The notes below the pieces were generated by a model. The model saw only the letters and a program-made list of their open reading frames with translations. It searched no databases and had not been told where the DNA came from. The translations under genes and the position numbers were made by a program. Shown piece by piece: positions 5,867-11,627 of a DNA stretch of 12,757 nucleotides; the stretch's first letter is position 1; the number at the start of each line of letters is the position of its first letter. Where the stretch lies: contig CAVFCW010000022.1 of assembly GCA_963621245.1 (NCBI GenBank), forward strand, positions 1 through 12,757, in the 5' to 3' direction. Source of the DNA: SIG603 sp963621245 (GTDB lineage Bacteria; Bacillota; Clostridia; Oscillospirales; Acutalibacteraceae).

Positions 5867-6517
5867 TCAGAATGGCAAATCGTCGTCCGAGTCAATTGTT
5901 ACGGCTACTCCCTCAGCCGCCGACTGGCTTCTTCCGACCTGATAATCAACACCTGGAATTCCTCTCAAGCCTTCTGCCGTGCCGTAATCATTGACGGGTC
6001 TCGACTGCTTCGGCAGTTCTTTCGGCTTTGGGATTTTAAAGTCGTTCGCTCTTATCTTCTGTACGGAAACCGCCGTGCAAGCCTCTGTTGTCCAGCCCGA
6101 GCGGCCGCCGTATTCCCACTCTTTCTCTCGAACGAGAAGGCCGAGCGTTTTACCCTTGAGGTGTTTTTCGTCCCAGTCCCAGTTATATCCCCTGTTGCTA
6201 TCTTCGAGGGCAAAAATGAAGTTATTGAAAACCTTAACGGTGCTGTCGTAGTACTTATTTTTACTCTTGTCGGGAATGGTAAGCCTGTAAGTGCCTTTCC
6301 ACTTCTTCTCGCCGTAGGTAGTGGATTGGTTGCGGTAATTCTCCGCAAAGTGGTCTTTGTGCTCTCCTTCGGCGATGTCATAGCTGATTACAAGCTGATC
6401 GCCCCAGCTGTAACTTGCTATCTCCGCACCCATTATGCGGCATACATACCCGCCAGCGGGAAGTGTCTGCACCTGTGTTATTTCCTGTGCCTGTGCTCCG
6501 TCGTATCTTTGAATCAT
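5867..6517 (-). CDS. DUF669-type SSB-like phage replication protein
   Basis: A 216-residue protein. The N-terminal region (LPAGGYVCRIMGAEIASYSWGDQLVISYDIAEGEHKDHFAENYRNQ) and the following YRLTIPDKSKNKYYDSTVKVFNNFIFALEDSN... match DUF669-like phage proteins, which have an OB-fold-like core and act as single-strand DNA-binding proteins. After a linker (about 150-205) it ends in DSDDDLPF, a typical SSB acidic C-terminal tip used to recruit partner proteins. AAGGAG lies about 10 nt before the ATG at 6517, which overlaps the stop of the P-loop ATPase as ATGA. It would coat single-stranded DNA during replication or annealing. Family assignment good; direct DNA binding is inferred. Confidence 0.8.
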   Translation of the reverse strand: MIQRYDGAQAQEITQVQTLPAGGYVCRIMGAEIASYSWGDQLVISYDIAEGEHKDHFAENYRNQSTTYGEKKWKGTYRLTIPDKSKNKYYDSTVKVFNNFIFALEDSNRGYNWDWDEKHLKGKTLGLLVREKEWEYGGRSGWTTEACTAVSVQKIRANDFKIPKPKELPKQSRPVNDYGTAEGLRGIPGVDYQVGRSQSAAEGVAVTIDSDDDLPF

Positions 6518-7149
6518 TGCTTTACGCTCCTTCTCGGCTCTAAGCCGTAATATTCTCTTATGACAGTGTCAACCGCCGCTAAATCGTTCTCAATTTCAAG
6601 TCCGAACATTTCTTCGGGGCTTTTGCTGATGTCGTTTCCCGTCGACTGCGTGCGGAAATAATGTCTGTCTCCGTCCGTCATACACCTTAGGCAGATTGTA
6701 ACCTGTGCCTCCATGGGAAACTTCTGATCAAGGAGTTTGCCGATGGTTCTGAGCTTGATTTGCCCGTTGTCGTTCTCTTCCTCGTGAAGTATGATATATA
6801 CAATCACGTCCTCGGGAAGCGTGGGGACAAGCTCGAATATGTGATACATTCCGTCCGCTATCGAGTTGTAGAGCCCGAAGTTATCTCTCGTGGTTGCGTG
6901 TTCACGCATGAAGGTGTTCGTCATTAAGAATGTGGCATCATCGATAACCGCAACATTGGTCGGCATTTTAACTAAGCCGTTCAGTATGTTCGGCAGTCTG
7001 TCACTCTTGAATGTATATTTAAACTTCTTGCGGAACGGCAAATCCTTACTTGTTACATTGATTAAGAATATTTCATCTTCTCCGAAGTTTTTAAGGCTTC
7101 GGCTCTTGCCGCTTCCGCTCTTGCCGTAAACAATAACCGCTCTGCCCAT
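6514..7149 (-). CDS. Phage P-loop ATPase (AAA_24/Sak4-like)
   Basis: A 211-residue ATPase with Walker A GKSGSGKS (residues 9-16) right at the N-terminus and Walker B NVAVIDDA (D70/D71). A further strand, VIVYIILHEEENDNG, is a likely sensor region. The lack of an N-terminal domain, the length and the location next to DUF669 and Gp157 fit the phage nucleotide-binding group that includes Sak4-like RecA-fold recombinases, which assist annealing of single-strand DNA. It could also be a replication ATPase without recombinase function. GAGG lies 8 nt before the ATG; the gene overlaps the SSB-like gene as ATGA, which suggests a working pair. Confidence 0.75.
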   Translation of the reverse strand: MGRAVIVYGKSGSGKSRSLKNFGEDEIFLINVTSKDLPFRKKFKYTFKSDRLPNILNGLVKMPTNVAVIDDATFLMTNTFMREHATTRDNFGLYNSIADGMYHIFELVPTLPEDVIVYIILHEEENDNGQIKLRTIGKLLDQKFPMEAQVTICLRCMTDGDRHYFRTQSTGNDISKSPEEMFGLEIENDLAAVDTVIREYYGLEPRRSVKQ

Positions 7150-7159
7150 ACCCCAAACC

Positions 7160-7678
7160 TCACTTAATCGTTACGGAGCGGTTCTCTCTCACTTCTGCAC
7201 CATCAACCGTAATATCGGTGTGGCTGAGGAGATAAGTCTTAAGCTCCGTCTTTTTGATTTTGGGCGGTTGATATGTGAGAAAATCTTCATCGTTAACGAA
7301 CATTCTCTGAATACTGTTTGCGACTTTGTTCTCGTCCTCAATGTCAAGCACCTTGCTCGTTCTGAAGCTTATCTTGGCTCTTGCTGTCTCGAACTTCTTC
7401 CCCTCAAGATAATCGGCAAGATATTTCTTAAGGCTTTCAATTCTGTTTTCTTTCACTCTGCGGCGGCTTGCAAGGCTCTTCTCTTCCTCTCGAATTGCCG
7501 CCGCTTCGGCAGTCATATTCTTGATGTACAGAGCGATGTTTTCAATCTTTGTTTCTTTTGCTTCTTCAAGCTCCGCCATAAGCTTTGCATACTTTTCGGT
7601 GTCAAACTCTCCCGTCTCGGTGTCTGTGCACTCGATGAGAATGCGCTCAATCTGATTGTCAATCTGATACAGATTCAT
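7160..7678 (-). CDS. Siphovirus Gp157 family protein
   Basis: A 172-residue protein with the Gp157 pattern: MNLYQIDNQIERIL at the start, a long charged coiled coil (about residues 25-95, AKLMAELEEAKETKIENIALYIKNM...REEEKSLASRRRVKENRIESLKKYLADYL), then a strand-rich C-terminal part (FETARAKISFRTSKVLDI ... LSHTDITVDGAEVRENRSVTIK). Gp157 proteins were first noticed in Streptococcus thermophilus phages and tied to phage resistance phenotypes; their molecular role is unclear, though they regularly sit in replication/annealing modules. The frame is open 13 codons further, but the ATG at 7678 has GAGGAGG 6-7 nt upstream and is preferred. Confidence 0.83.
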   Translation of the reverse strand: MNLYQIDNQIERILIECTDTETGEFDTEKYAKLMAELEEAKETKIENIALYIKNMTAEAAAIREEEKSLASRRRVKENRIESLKKYLADYLEGKKFETARAKISFRTSKVLDIEDENKVANSIQRMFVNDEDFLTYQPPKIKKTELKTYLLSHTDITVDGAEVRENRSVTIK

Positions 7679-7901
7679 TTTCGCCCTCCTCGGTGTCTTC
7701 CGCCGTGTAGATGTCATAAGTCGAGTAATCCCAGTCGTGTTCTTCCGCTTCGAGCTTCGGCTTGAGTGCCGCCCATTCTGCCAGCGTTAAGCCGTTAGCC
7801 GTGTACTCTCTGCCCTCCGCTCTGTCGTGAATGATAATCTCTTTGCCTTTCTCGACAAGGCTCTCAATCTGAAAATAACTTACATTTTTGAATTTTGGCA
7901 T
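7659..7901 (-). CDS. Hypothetical phage protein (80 aa)
   Basis: An 80-residue acidic protein (MPKFKNVSYFQIESLVEKGKEIIIHDRAEGREYTANGLTLAEWAALKPKLEAEEHDWDYSTYDIY...). It shows two halves, a strand/turn region and a WAALKPKLEAEE helix, with an acidic tail (EDTEEGENESVSD). No family recognised. GGAGG lies 7 nt before the ATG at 7901, and its end overlaps Gp157 by 20 bp. A small inverted repeat (ACGGG...CCCGT, 7917-7937) lies just before the ribosome binding site and may influence translation. Confidence 0.65.
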   Translation of the reverse strand: MPKFKNVSYFQIESLVEKGKEIIIHDRAEGREYTANGLTLAEWAALKPKLEAEEHDWDYSTYDIYTAEDTEEGENESVSD

Positions 7902-7948
7902 TGTAATTCCTCCTTGACGGGTATATAATAATCCCGTTCATTGTTTTT

Positions 7949-8236
7949 TTATTCTTTTGAGGCTAGCGTCGTGATCGGTACGACGTTGGTCTCTTTTTTT
8001 GCTCTTCTCCGTCTTGCGGCGGCTCTGTCTCTTGACTTCTGCTTGCTGATTTCCTCTTTGAATTCGTTCTGTATCAGTGCCCACGCTATGAGTATGCAGA
8101 TGGTCACCGCCACCCACACGCCGCCCGATACGAGCGGATTGCGTGCGCCTCGGTACATCAGCCATATCGTGCTCGGAATATACAGCGCACTGAATGCGGC
8201 TCTCGTTGCTCTTATCTTACGCATTTTTTTGCTCAC
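7949..8236 (-). CDS. Small phage membrane protein (95 aa)
   Basis: A 95-residue protein. A basic N-terminus (MSKKMRKIRATR) is followed by two hydrophobic segments, about residues 14-27 (FSALYIPSTIWLMY, rather short) and 38-56 (GGVWVAVTICILIAWALI), then a strongly basic tail (KQKSRDRAAARRRRAKKE). It is probably an inner-membrane protein with one clear and one possible membrane helix. The start is GTG at 8236, which overlaps the upstream stop as GTGA and has GAGGTGA 6 nt upstream; an ATG four codons in has no such site. Function unknown; early-operon membrane proteins of this sort may act in superinfection or host takeover, but this is speculation. Confidence 0.65.
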   Translation of the reverse strand: MSKKMRKIRATRAAFSALYIPSTIWLMYRGARNPLVSGGVWVAVTICILIAWALIQNEFKEEISKQKSRDRAAARRRRAKKETNVVPITTLASKE

Positions 8237-8445
8237 TCTTGTTCACCTCTTCCCTCATACCAGTTTATAAATCCCACTCGTGGGATGTGTAAGTGTGTTC
8301 CGCTCCACATGAACGGAAACTTGACCCTCTCGGGGTGCTGTCTGCACTCCACGTTGATATAGTAGGGTCTGCACCCCAAAACCTCAGCAATGTCGCTCGG
8401 CTTAAGTACAGGTGCCGTTGAGTTCTTGATCTCGGTAATTGTCAT
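8233..8445 (-). CDS. HTH/excisionase-like DNA-binding protein (70 aa)
   Basis: A 70-residue protein with a MerR/excisionase-type helix-turn-helix: LKPSDIAEVLGCRPYYINVECRQHPERVKFPFMWSGTHLHIPRVGFINWYEG. The pattern of SDIA-xxLGC-xPxxI followed by a wing (FPFMWSGTHLHIPR) and a final WY helix occurs in many clostridial phage regulators. It may control excision or early transcription. The ATG at 8443-8445 lies in an AAGGTTACAACA context. The frame is open to 8514, but the longer form overlaps the preceding gene heavily. Its first codons lie in a 20-bp repeat also found at the start of the preceding gene. Confidence 0.68.
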   Translation of the reverse strand: MTITEIKNSTAPVLKPSDIAEVLGCRPYYINVECRQHPERVKFPFMWSGTHLHIPRVGFINWYEGRGEQE

Positions 8446-8451
8446 TGTTGT
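8432..8451. repeat. 20-bp direct repeat, copy 2
   Basis: Identical to 8661-8680, 229 bp away. It covers the start codon and first codons (MTITE) of the HTH/excisionase-like gene. The exact match across the start region suggests a local duplication or a shared regulatory/translational signal. Confidence 0.7.
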
Positions 8452-8455
8452 AACC

Positions 8456-8674
8456 TTAAACGGCTGTCTCGCCCTCTGTGGCCTCTGCCAATACCTTAAA
8501 GCCTTGTTCCGCAAGGGCGGTCACAAGCCTTTCTGCCGTCTCGATTTCCTTGCAAAATTCCTCGTAGCCTAATTCACCAATTTTCTGCATTGCCGTGCTT
8601 GCGACCTGCAGTTCTTCCTGCGTCCAATCTCTGCTCATAGCTTTGTGCGCTCCTTTCGTTTCGGTAATTGTCAT
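8456..8674 (-). CDS. Small hypothetical phage protein (72 aa)
   Basis: A 72-residue acidic helical protein. It could start at the ATG at 8674 (MTITETKGAHKAM..., coupled ATGA-style to the Cro-like gene's stop) or at an ATG 12 codons further in (8638, MSRDWTQEELQVA...) with AAAGGAG about 11 nt upstream. The second site looks better for ribosome binding; the first is supported by the overlap. The body (ELQVASTAMQKIGELGYEEFCKEIETAERLVTALAEQG) is helical. No family recognised. It lies between two regulators in the early operon. Confidence 0.55.
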   Translation of the reverse strand: MTITETKGAHKAMSRDWTQEELQVASTAMQKIGELGYEEFCKEIETAERLVTALAEQGFKVLAEATEGETAV

Positions 8675-8680
8675 TGTTGT
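8661..8680. repeat. 20-bp direct repeat, copy 1
   Basis: On the minus strand ACAACAATGACAATTACCGA, with the ATG being a potential gene start and also holding the Cro-like gene's stop. Identical to 8432-8451, where it spans the start of the next gene. Partly overlaps the third operator-like palindrome (8676-8691). Confidence 0.7.
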
Positions 8681-8904
8681 GTTTTCTCAACTTTCGGCGT
8701 AAAAAAATATAATCCTATATCAACCGGATTAATGCGAAGCGTGTCGACAATGGCGGATATCTCTCGCTGATTGAACATCTGGTGTCCGTTCAGCTTCAAT
8801 CCTAATGTGTTAGGTGCAATGCCGATAATCTTGGCAAGTTGCACTTGTGTGATTTTTTCGGCTTTAAGCGTCCCCCATAGACGGCTGTAATCGAATGTCT
8901 GCAT
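8671..8904 (-). CDS. DUF739 Cro-like HTH repressor
   Basis: A 77-residue XRE-type HTH protein: FDYSRLWGTLKAEKITQVQLAKIIGIAPNTLGLKLNGHQMFNQREISAIVDTLRI (residues 4-58), followed by IGLYFFTPKVEKTQQ, the characteristic tail of the DUF739 family. As first gene of the minus-strand operon, divergent from the CI-like repressor, it occupies the position of Cro and probably turns down repressor and early transcription. AAAGGAG lies 6 nt before the ATG. The operator palindrome at 8918-8933 lies just upstream and another overlaps its stop codon. Family and position both support the call. Confidence 0.85.
   Translation of the reverse strand: MQTFDYSRLWGTLKAEKITQVQLAKIIGIAPNTLGLKLNGHQMFNQREISAIVDTLRINPVDIGLYFFTPKVEKTQQ
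8676..8691. promoter_or_regulatory. Operator-like palindrome 3 (inside the operon)
   Basis: GTTGTG-TTTT-CTCAAC, one mismatch from the GTTGAG-N4-CTCAAC palindrome in the control region. It overlaps the end of the Cro-like gene. A bound repressor here could block elongation or act through DNA looping. Confidence 0.45.
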
Positions 8905-8917
8905 GTCGCTCCTTTCT

Positions 8918-8933
8918 GTTGAGGTTTCTCAAC
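8918..8933. promoter_or_regulatory. Operator palindrome 1
   Basis: GTTGAG-GTTT-CTCAAC, a perfect 6-bp inverted repeat with a 4-bp centre. It lies about 8-23 bp past the predicted start of the early transcript, ideally placed for a repressor to block it. Confidence 0.7.
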
Positions 8934-8947
8934 TTTGTTGTGACTAT

Positions 8948-8976
8948 ATAATACTATGATTGGAGGCTTATGTCAA
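8948..8976 (-). promoter_or_regulatory. Early (lytic) operon promoter
   Basis: On the minus strand TTGACA (8971-8976), a 17-bp spacer and TATTAT (8948-8953). It is a near-perfect sigma-A promoter reading into the Cro-like gene. Transcription would start near 8941; operator 1 lies just downstream. Confidence 0.8.
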
Positions 8977-8983
8977 GCTTAAA

Positions 8984-8999
8984 ATTGAGAAAACTCAAA
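8984..8999. promoter_or_regulatory. Operator palindrome 2
   Basis: TTGAG-AAAA-CTCAA (core 8985-8998), the same half-sites as operator 1. It lies upstream of the early promoter -35 and about 18 bp before the repressor promoter -35, a place from which a bound protein could activate or shape repressor transcription. Confidence 0.65.
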
Positions 9000-9016
9000 A
9001 AATATTGCGGTATCTA

Positions 9017-9045
9017 TTGAATATTGTATAGATTTGATTTATAAT
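9017..9045 (+). promoter_or_regulatory. Repressor promoter
   Basis: TTGAAT (9017-9022), a 17-bp spacer and TATAAT (9040-9045), reading into the CI-like gene. An AAGGAGGTGA ribosome binding site follows at 9055-9064, a near-perfect match to the 16S anti-SD. Confidence 0.8.
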
Positions 9046-9068
9046 CACATACATAAGGAGGTGATACT

Positions 9069-9434
9069 ATGAACGCCAAAACAAGTAATTCGGCGTCTCG
9101 ATTAAAACAACTGATAGCTTTAAAAAATACAACTCAAACAGAATTGGCCACTAAAACGAAGGTTAGTAAATCGAGCATTTCCCACTACATCAAAGGGGAT
9201 TGGGAGCCAAAACAAGATGTGATATACGCAATATCTTCTGCTTATGGAATTTCTCCAGCGTGGCTGTTGGGATATGACGTGCCAATGGATTCCCCCACGA
9301 CAACGAACGACTTATCCCCGAACGAATTGGATTTTTTAAATTTTTTTCGTTCGCTGTCTGAGGAAGAACAGGATGCGTTTATGAGGATTTACAAGATTGG
9401 TTGTTATTCGCCCCATAATTCAAATGATGTTTAA
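9069..9434 (+). CDS. CI-like XRE repressor, short form
   Basis: A 121-residue repressor. An XRE helix-turn-helix spans residues 10-68 (SRLKQLIALKNTTQTELATKTKVSKSSISHYIKGDWEPKQDVIYAISSAYGISPAWLLGYD), followed by a linker and a short helix (LSPNELDFLNFFRSLSEEEQDAFMRIYKI) likely used for dimerisation. It lacks the S24/LexA-type self-cleavage domain of about 100 residues found in many CI proteins, and no ImmA-like protease lies nearby, so induction must work differently. It has a consensus promoter and ribosome binding site and lies divergent from the Cro-like gene. Its last 56 bp overlap a convergent small gene. It is the likely keeper of lysogeny and the likely binder of the GTTGAG palindromes. 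Confidence 0.82.
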   Translation: MNAKTSNSASRLKQLIALKNTTQTELATKTKVSKSSISHYIKGDWEPKQDVIYAISSAYGISPAWLLGYDVPMDSPTTTNDLSPNELDFLNFFRSLSEEEQDAFMRIYKIGCYSPHNSNDV

Positions 9435-9537
9435 GCCATTCTTTGGGAGCTGAGTCTGATAATACAGAATTAATTCTGTACCATTCGATTATTAAAACTT
9501 CTTTCTCCCCCAGCACGGAGGTATCTGTTGTAGACAT
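9379..9537 (-). CDS. Small convergent ORF overlapping the repressor 3' end (52 aa)
   Basis: A 52-codon frame reading MSTTDTSVLGEKEVLIIEWYRINSVLSDSAPKEWLKHHLNYG.... The start at 9537 has AAAGGAG 8-9 nt upstream, one of the better ribosome binding sites in the window, and a TATAAT box lies at 9569-9574 on the same strand. No family recognised. It runs against the repressor and overlaps its last 56 bp, so it could influence repressor expression through its protein or its antisense transcript. The same frame is open further upstream, but that stretch lacks a start signal. Confidence 0.5.
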   Translation of the reverse strand: MSTTDTSVLGEKEVLIIEWYRINSVLSDSAPKEWLKHHLNYGANNNQSCKSS

Positions 9538-9568
9538 GACGGTATCTCCTTTCAAAATAGGTGTATAC

Positions 9569-9574
9569 ATTATA
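9569..9574 (-). promoter_or_regulatory. Candidate -10 box for the small convergent gene
   Basis: TATAAT on the minus strand, about 32 bp before the start codon. No good -35 at 17 bp is visible; TTGTTT lies at only 14 bp. Low to moderate support. Confidence 0.35.
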
Positions 9575-9595
9575 CTGAATACATACAGAAACAAG

Positions 9596-9646
9596 GCGAA
9601 AATAATTTCGCTGTTTTTATCGGAAATTGGCGTAATTTTTTGCGCC
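9596..9646. promoter_or_regulatory. Two inverted repeats upstream of the second regulator
   Basis: GCGAAA-ATAA-TTTCGC (9596-9611) is a perfect 6-bp inverted repeat; GGCG...CGCC (9629-9646) is a looser one. Both lie in the gap before the second XRE gene and differ from the GTTGAG operators, so they may be binding sites for that second regulator. Confidence 0.4.
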
Positions 9647-9671
9647 TTTATTTTATAAGGACGTGGTATTA

Positions 9672-10226
9672 TTGAATAAACTTTTAGAAGAAAACTACAA
9701 AGCGTGCGGTGCTCTGATAGCAAGTGCCAGAACATCGCAAAATAAGTCTCAACAGGTTATGGCTGACTTTCTCGGAGTATCAAAAAGAACCGTGCAGAAC
9801 TGGGAAAACGGATCTTCATCGCCTGATATAGCACAGGTGCTTGCTTGGTTCAAAGTGTTGGAATTAAGCCCCATGCCCTATTTCATCCGCTTTATGTATC
9901 CGACCGATAGCCTTATGCAATCTTCGCTGACGCTTTTGGAAATTTATAACTCCTTGCGATCTCACCTTTCCGTTATGACAGATGCCGACAGATTGCTGTT
10001 GCTTTATGTCCTGTCGGGCAATCACGGTTCTTCCCCTCACGCTGTTATATCATTAGTTGCAGAGCATTGTCTTTTGCCTGTCGATTACAAAATAGCGTCT
10101 GCCACAACGATACACCAACTTTACAATATGGCTGTTTCTTCGGGCACTGTATCCGCCGAATTGCCGATTGATTCTTCCACCGTTGACCTCGCCATATCCC
10201 GTGCGCTTGACTCCGTTAAAAAGTAA
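9672..10226 (+). CDS. XRE-family regulator (184 aa)
   Basis: An XRE helix-turn-helix lies near the N-terminus (ACGALIASARTSQNKSQQVMADFLGVSKRTVQNWENGSSSPDIAQVLAWFKVLEL), with the QNWENGSSSPD motif typical of XRE proteins. About 110 residues of helical sequence of no recognised family follow (LLEIYNSLRSHLSVMTDADRLLLLYVLSGNHGSSPHAVISLVAEHCLL...). The start is uncertain: TTG at 9672 has AAGGA 10 nt upstream; GTG at 9663 is too close to it. It is followed 11 bp later by the integrase gene, so the two are probably co-transcribed; it may control integrase expression or the lysis/lysogeny choice together with the CI-like protein. Confidence 0.75.
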   Translation: MNKLLEENYKACGALIASARTSQNKSQQVMADFLGVSKRTVQNWENGSSSPDIAQVLAWFKVLELSPMPYFIRFMYPTDSLMQSSLTLLEIYNSLRSHLSVMTDADRLLLLYVLSGNHGSSPHAVISLVAEHCLLPVDYKIASATTIHQLYNMAVSSGTVSAELPIDSSTVDLAISRALDSVKK

Positions 10227-10237
10227 GAGGTGATTTA

Positions 10238-11341
10238 ATGCGCTGTAAATATTGCCACAATAATCTGCCCGAGAACGCCGTGTATTGCTGTTTCTGCGGT
10301 AAACCTCTTTCAGGCCAAAAGGATAGCAAGCCCCGCCGCTCCAACGGCACAGGCTATATATTTAAGCGTGGAAGATATTACTACATACAAGCAACTCTCG
10401 GATACGATACCAAACCGAACGGAAAAATATTCCGAAAGACGAGAACCAAAGGCGGATTTAAAACCAAGCGTGAAGCAGAATTATATCTGCCTTATCTTTT
10501 AAACTCCGCCCCGACTGTCTCCTCATCAATCACTTTTAAAGGGCTGTATGAGGAGTGGTTGCCTACACACAAAGTAAAGGTAACTTCAGCAACTTTAGCT
10601 TGCTACAAAGCGACTTTTAAATATTACGAAAATCTGTGGTATACCCGTTTCACCGATATTAAAACCAAAGCACTGCAAGAACAGATAGACGCTTGCCCCC
10701 GAGGAGTGCGCACAAAAGAAAACATGAAAGCGTTAAGCACTCTCTTATATACTTACGCTATACAGAACGACTTGGTAGACAAAAACTACGCAAGCTTTAT
10801 TTATATAGATCGCTCCGTTCCGCAAAAGCGGCGTGGTTTCTTCACGCTTGAAGAACGAAAAACTCTGTGGAAAAATGTCGGAGCTGTACCCAATACCGAA
10901 TTTGTGTTGTGCCTGATGTACACGGGCCTTCGCCCCAACGAATTCTTAAAGCTCAAAATAACAGATTATTACGGCGATTACATAGTCGGCGGATCTAAAA
11001 CAGAAAAAGGAATGAACCGAGTGGTTACACTCTCACCGAAAATTCAACCGTTTGTCTCGGCGTTTGCCGAACGGAACGAAGAATATTTATTTTCCCTTAG
11101 CGGAAAGAAAATGAGCATTGATAAATTCCGTGAAATTTATTATGAAGTGCTCTCCGCTTGTGGCTTGGAGAAAAAAGAGCCGTATTGTTGCCGACATACA
11201 TTTGCCTCAATGATGAGTGAGACAAGCGGAACGGACGCCGCAAAAACGGAGCTTATGGGCCACACCAACATAAAAATGACGAACTACTATACTCACACCG
11301 AACTTGCTAGCCTTAAACAGGTTACCGATCAGCTTATATAA
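10238..11341 (+). CDS. int: Tyrosine integrase with N-terminal zinc ribbon
   Basis: A 367-residue tyrosine recombinase. Residues 3-20 form a zinc ribbon (C3xxC6 ... C17/C18xC20) not present in most phage integrases. An AP2-like arm-binding region (about 38-90, GTGYIFKRGRYYYIQATLGY...) and a SAM-like core-binding domain (about 100-185) follow. The catalytic domain has R232 (TGLRPNE), K254 (GGSKTEKG), R319/H320 (CCRHTFAS), H342 (MGHTN) and nucleophile Y351 (NYYTH). The usual first His of the box II HxxR is Y316 here. It integrates and excises the phage DNA at att sites. GAGGTGA lies before the ATG. The attachment site is expected just downstream. Confidence 0.93.
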   Translation: MRCKYCHNNLPENAVYCCFCGKPLSGQKDSKPRRSNGTGYIFKRGRYYYIQATLGYDTKPNGKIFRKTRTKGGFKTKREAELYLPYLLNSAPTVSSSITFKGLYEEWLPTHKVKVTSATLACYKATFKYYENLWYTRFTDIKTKALQEQIDACPRGVRTKENMKALSTLLYTYAIQNDLVDKNYASFIYIDRSVPQKRRGFFTLEERKTLWKNVGAVPNTEFVLCLMYTGLRPNEFLKLKITDYYGDYIVGGSKTEKGMNRVVTLSPKIQPFVSAFAERNEEYLFSLSGKKMSIDKFREIYYEVLSACGLEKKEPYCCRHTFASMMSETSGTDAAKTELMGHTNIKMTNYYTHTELASLKQVTDQLI

Positions 11342-11343
11342 CC

Positions 11344-11377
11344 AAAAAGGCAGAAGTCTTTTGACCTCTGCCTTTTT
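11344..11377. terminator. Bidirectional terminator after the integrase
   Basis: AAAAAGGCAGAAGTC, TTTT, GACCTCTGCCTTTTT: a 10-bp GC-containing stem (one mismatch) flanked by A and T runs, so it can end transcripts from both sides. It serves the integrase (plus strand) and the RHH gene (minus strand), which face each other. Confidence 0.85.
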
Positions 11378-11383
11378 ATCATA

Positions 11384-11599
11384 TTAATCCTCCGTCGGAT
11401 GATTTCCCAAATATTCCTCAATAGCTTTAACTGTCAACATATTAAGGCTTAAACCTCTTTTTTTCGCTTCGTTCTTCAACTCGTCCTTTCGCCCTTTTGG
11501 CACTCTGATTACAATGTTGTCTTGTGTTTTCAAATAATTGTCTGCCCATATTTTTTGAGCCTGTTTTCGTTCCTCATCTGTTTTGTATTTTTGTTTCAT
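11384..11599 (-). CDS. Ribbon-helix-helix (Arc-type) protein
   Basis: A 71-residue protein with a basic N-terminus (MKQKYKTDEERKQAQKIWADNYLK) followed by a ribbon-helix-helix fold: strand TQDNIVIRVPKG, helix RKDELKNEAKKRG and helix LSLNMLTVKAIEEYLG (about residues 24-64). RHH proteins bind DNA as dimers, serving as antitoxins or small repressors. AGGAGG lies about 8 nt before the ATG. Its own promoter is TTTACA (11651-11656), 17 bp, TAAAAT (11628-11633). An ACAGT...ACTGT inverted repeat overlapping the ribosome binding site may be its operator. No toxin gene is seen next to it, so a stand-alone regulator is as likely. Whether it belongs to the phage or the host is unclear. Confidence 0.75.
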   Translation of the reverse strand: MKQKYKTDEERKQAQKIWADNYLKTQDNIVIRVPKGRKDELKNEAKKRGLSLNMLTVKAIEEYLGNHPTED

Positions 11600-11619
11600 A
11601 CAGTTTCCTCCTATACTGT
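11600..11619. promoter_or_regulatory. Inverted repeat over the RHH gene's ribosome binding site
   Basis: ACAGT (11600-11604) and ACTGT (11615-11619), 10 nt apart, flank the AGGAGG of the RHH gene. Arc-type proteins commonly bind such short palindromic half-sites, so this may be an autoregulatory operator. Confidence 0.4.
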
Positions 11620-11627
11620 TTTTATTG

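Noticed and set aside
6052..6381. Minus-strand alternative frame within the SSB-like gene
   Set aside because: Out-of-frame shadow of the DUF669-type gene, without a start signal or recognisable domain.
7220..7765. Plus-strand frame of 181 codons opposite Gp157
   Set aside because: Antisense shadow of the Gp157 gene; cysteine/phenylalanine-rich composition and no start signal.
9069..9434. LexA/CI-type self-cleaving repressor
   Set aside because: The protein is too short and lacks the S24 peptidase region with its Ser/Lys pair; it is only an HTH plus short tail.
9443..9658. Plus-strand 71-codon frame between the two regulators
   Set aside because: No ribosome binding site; the opposite-strand frame starting at 9537 has a good one and explains the stretch better.
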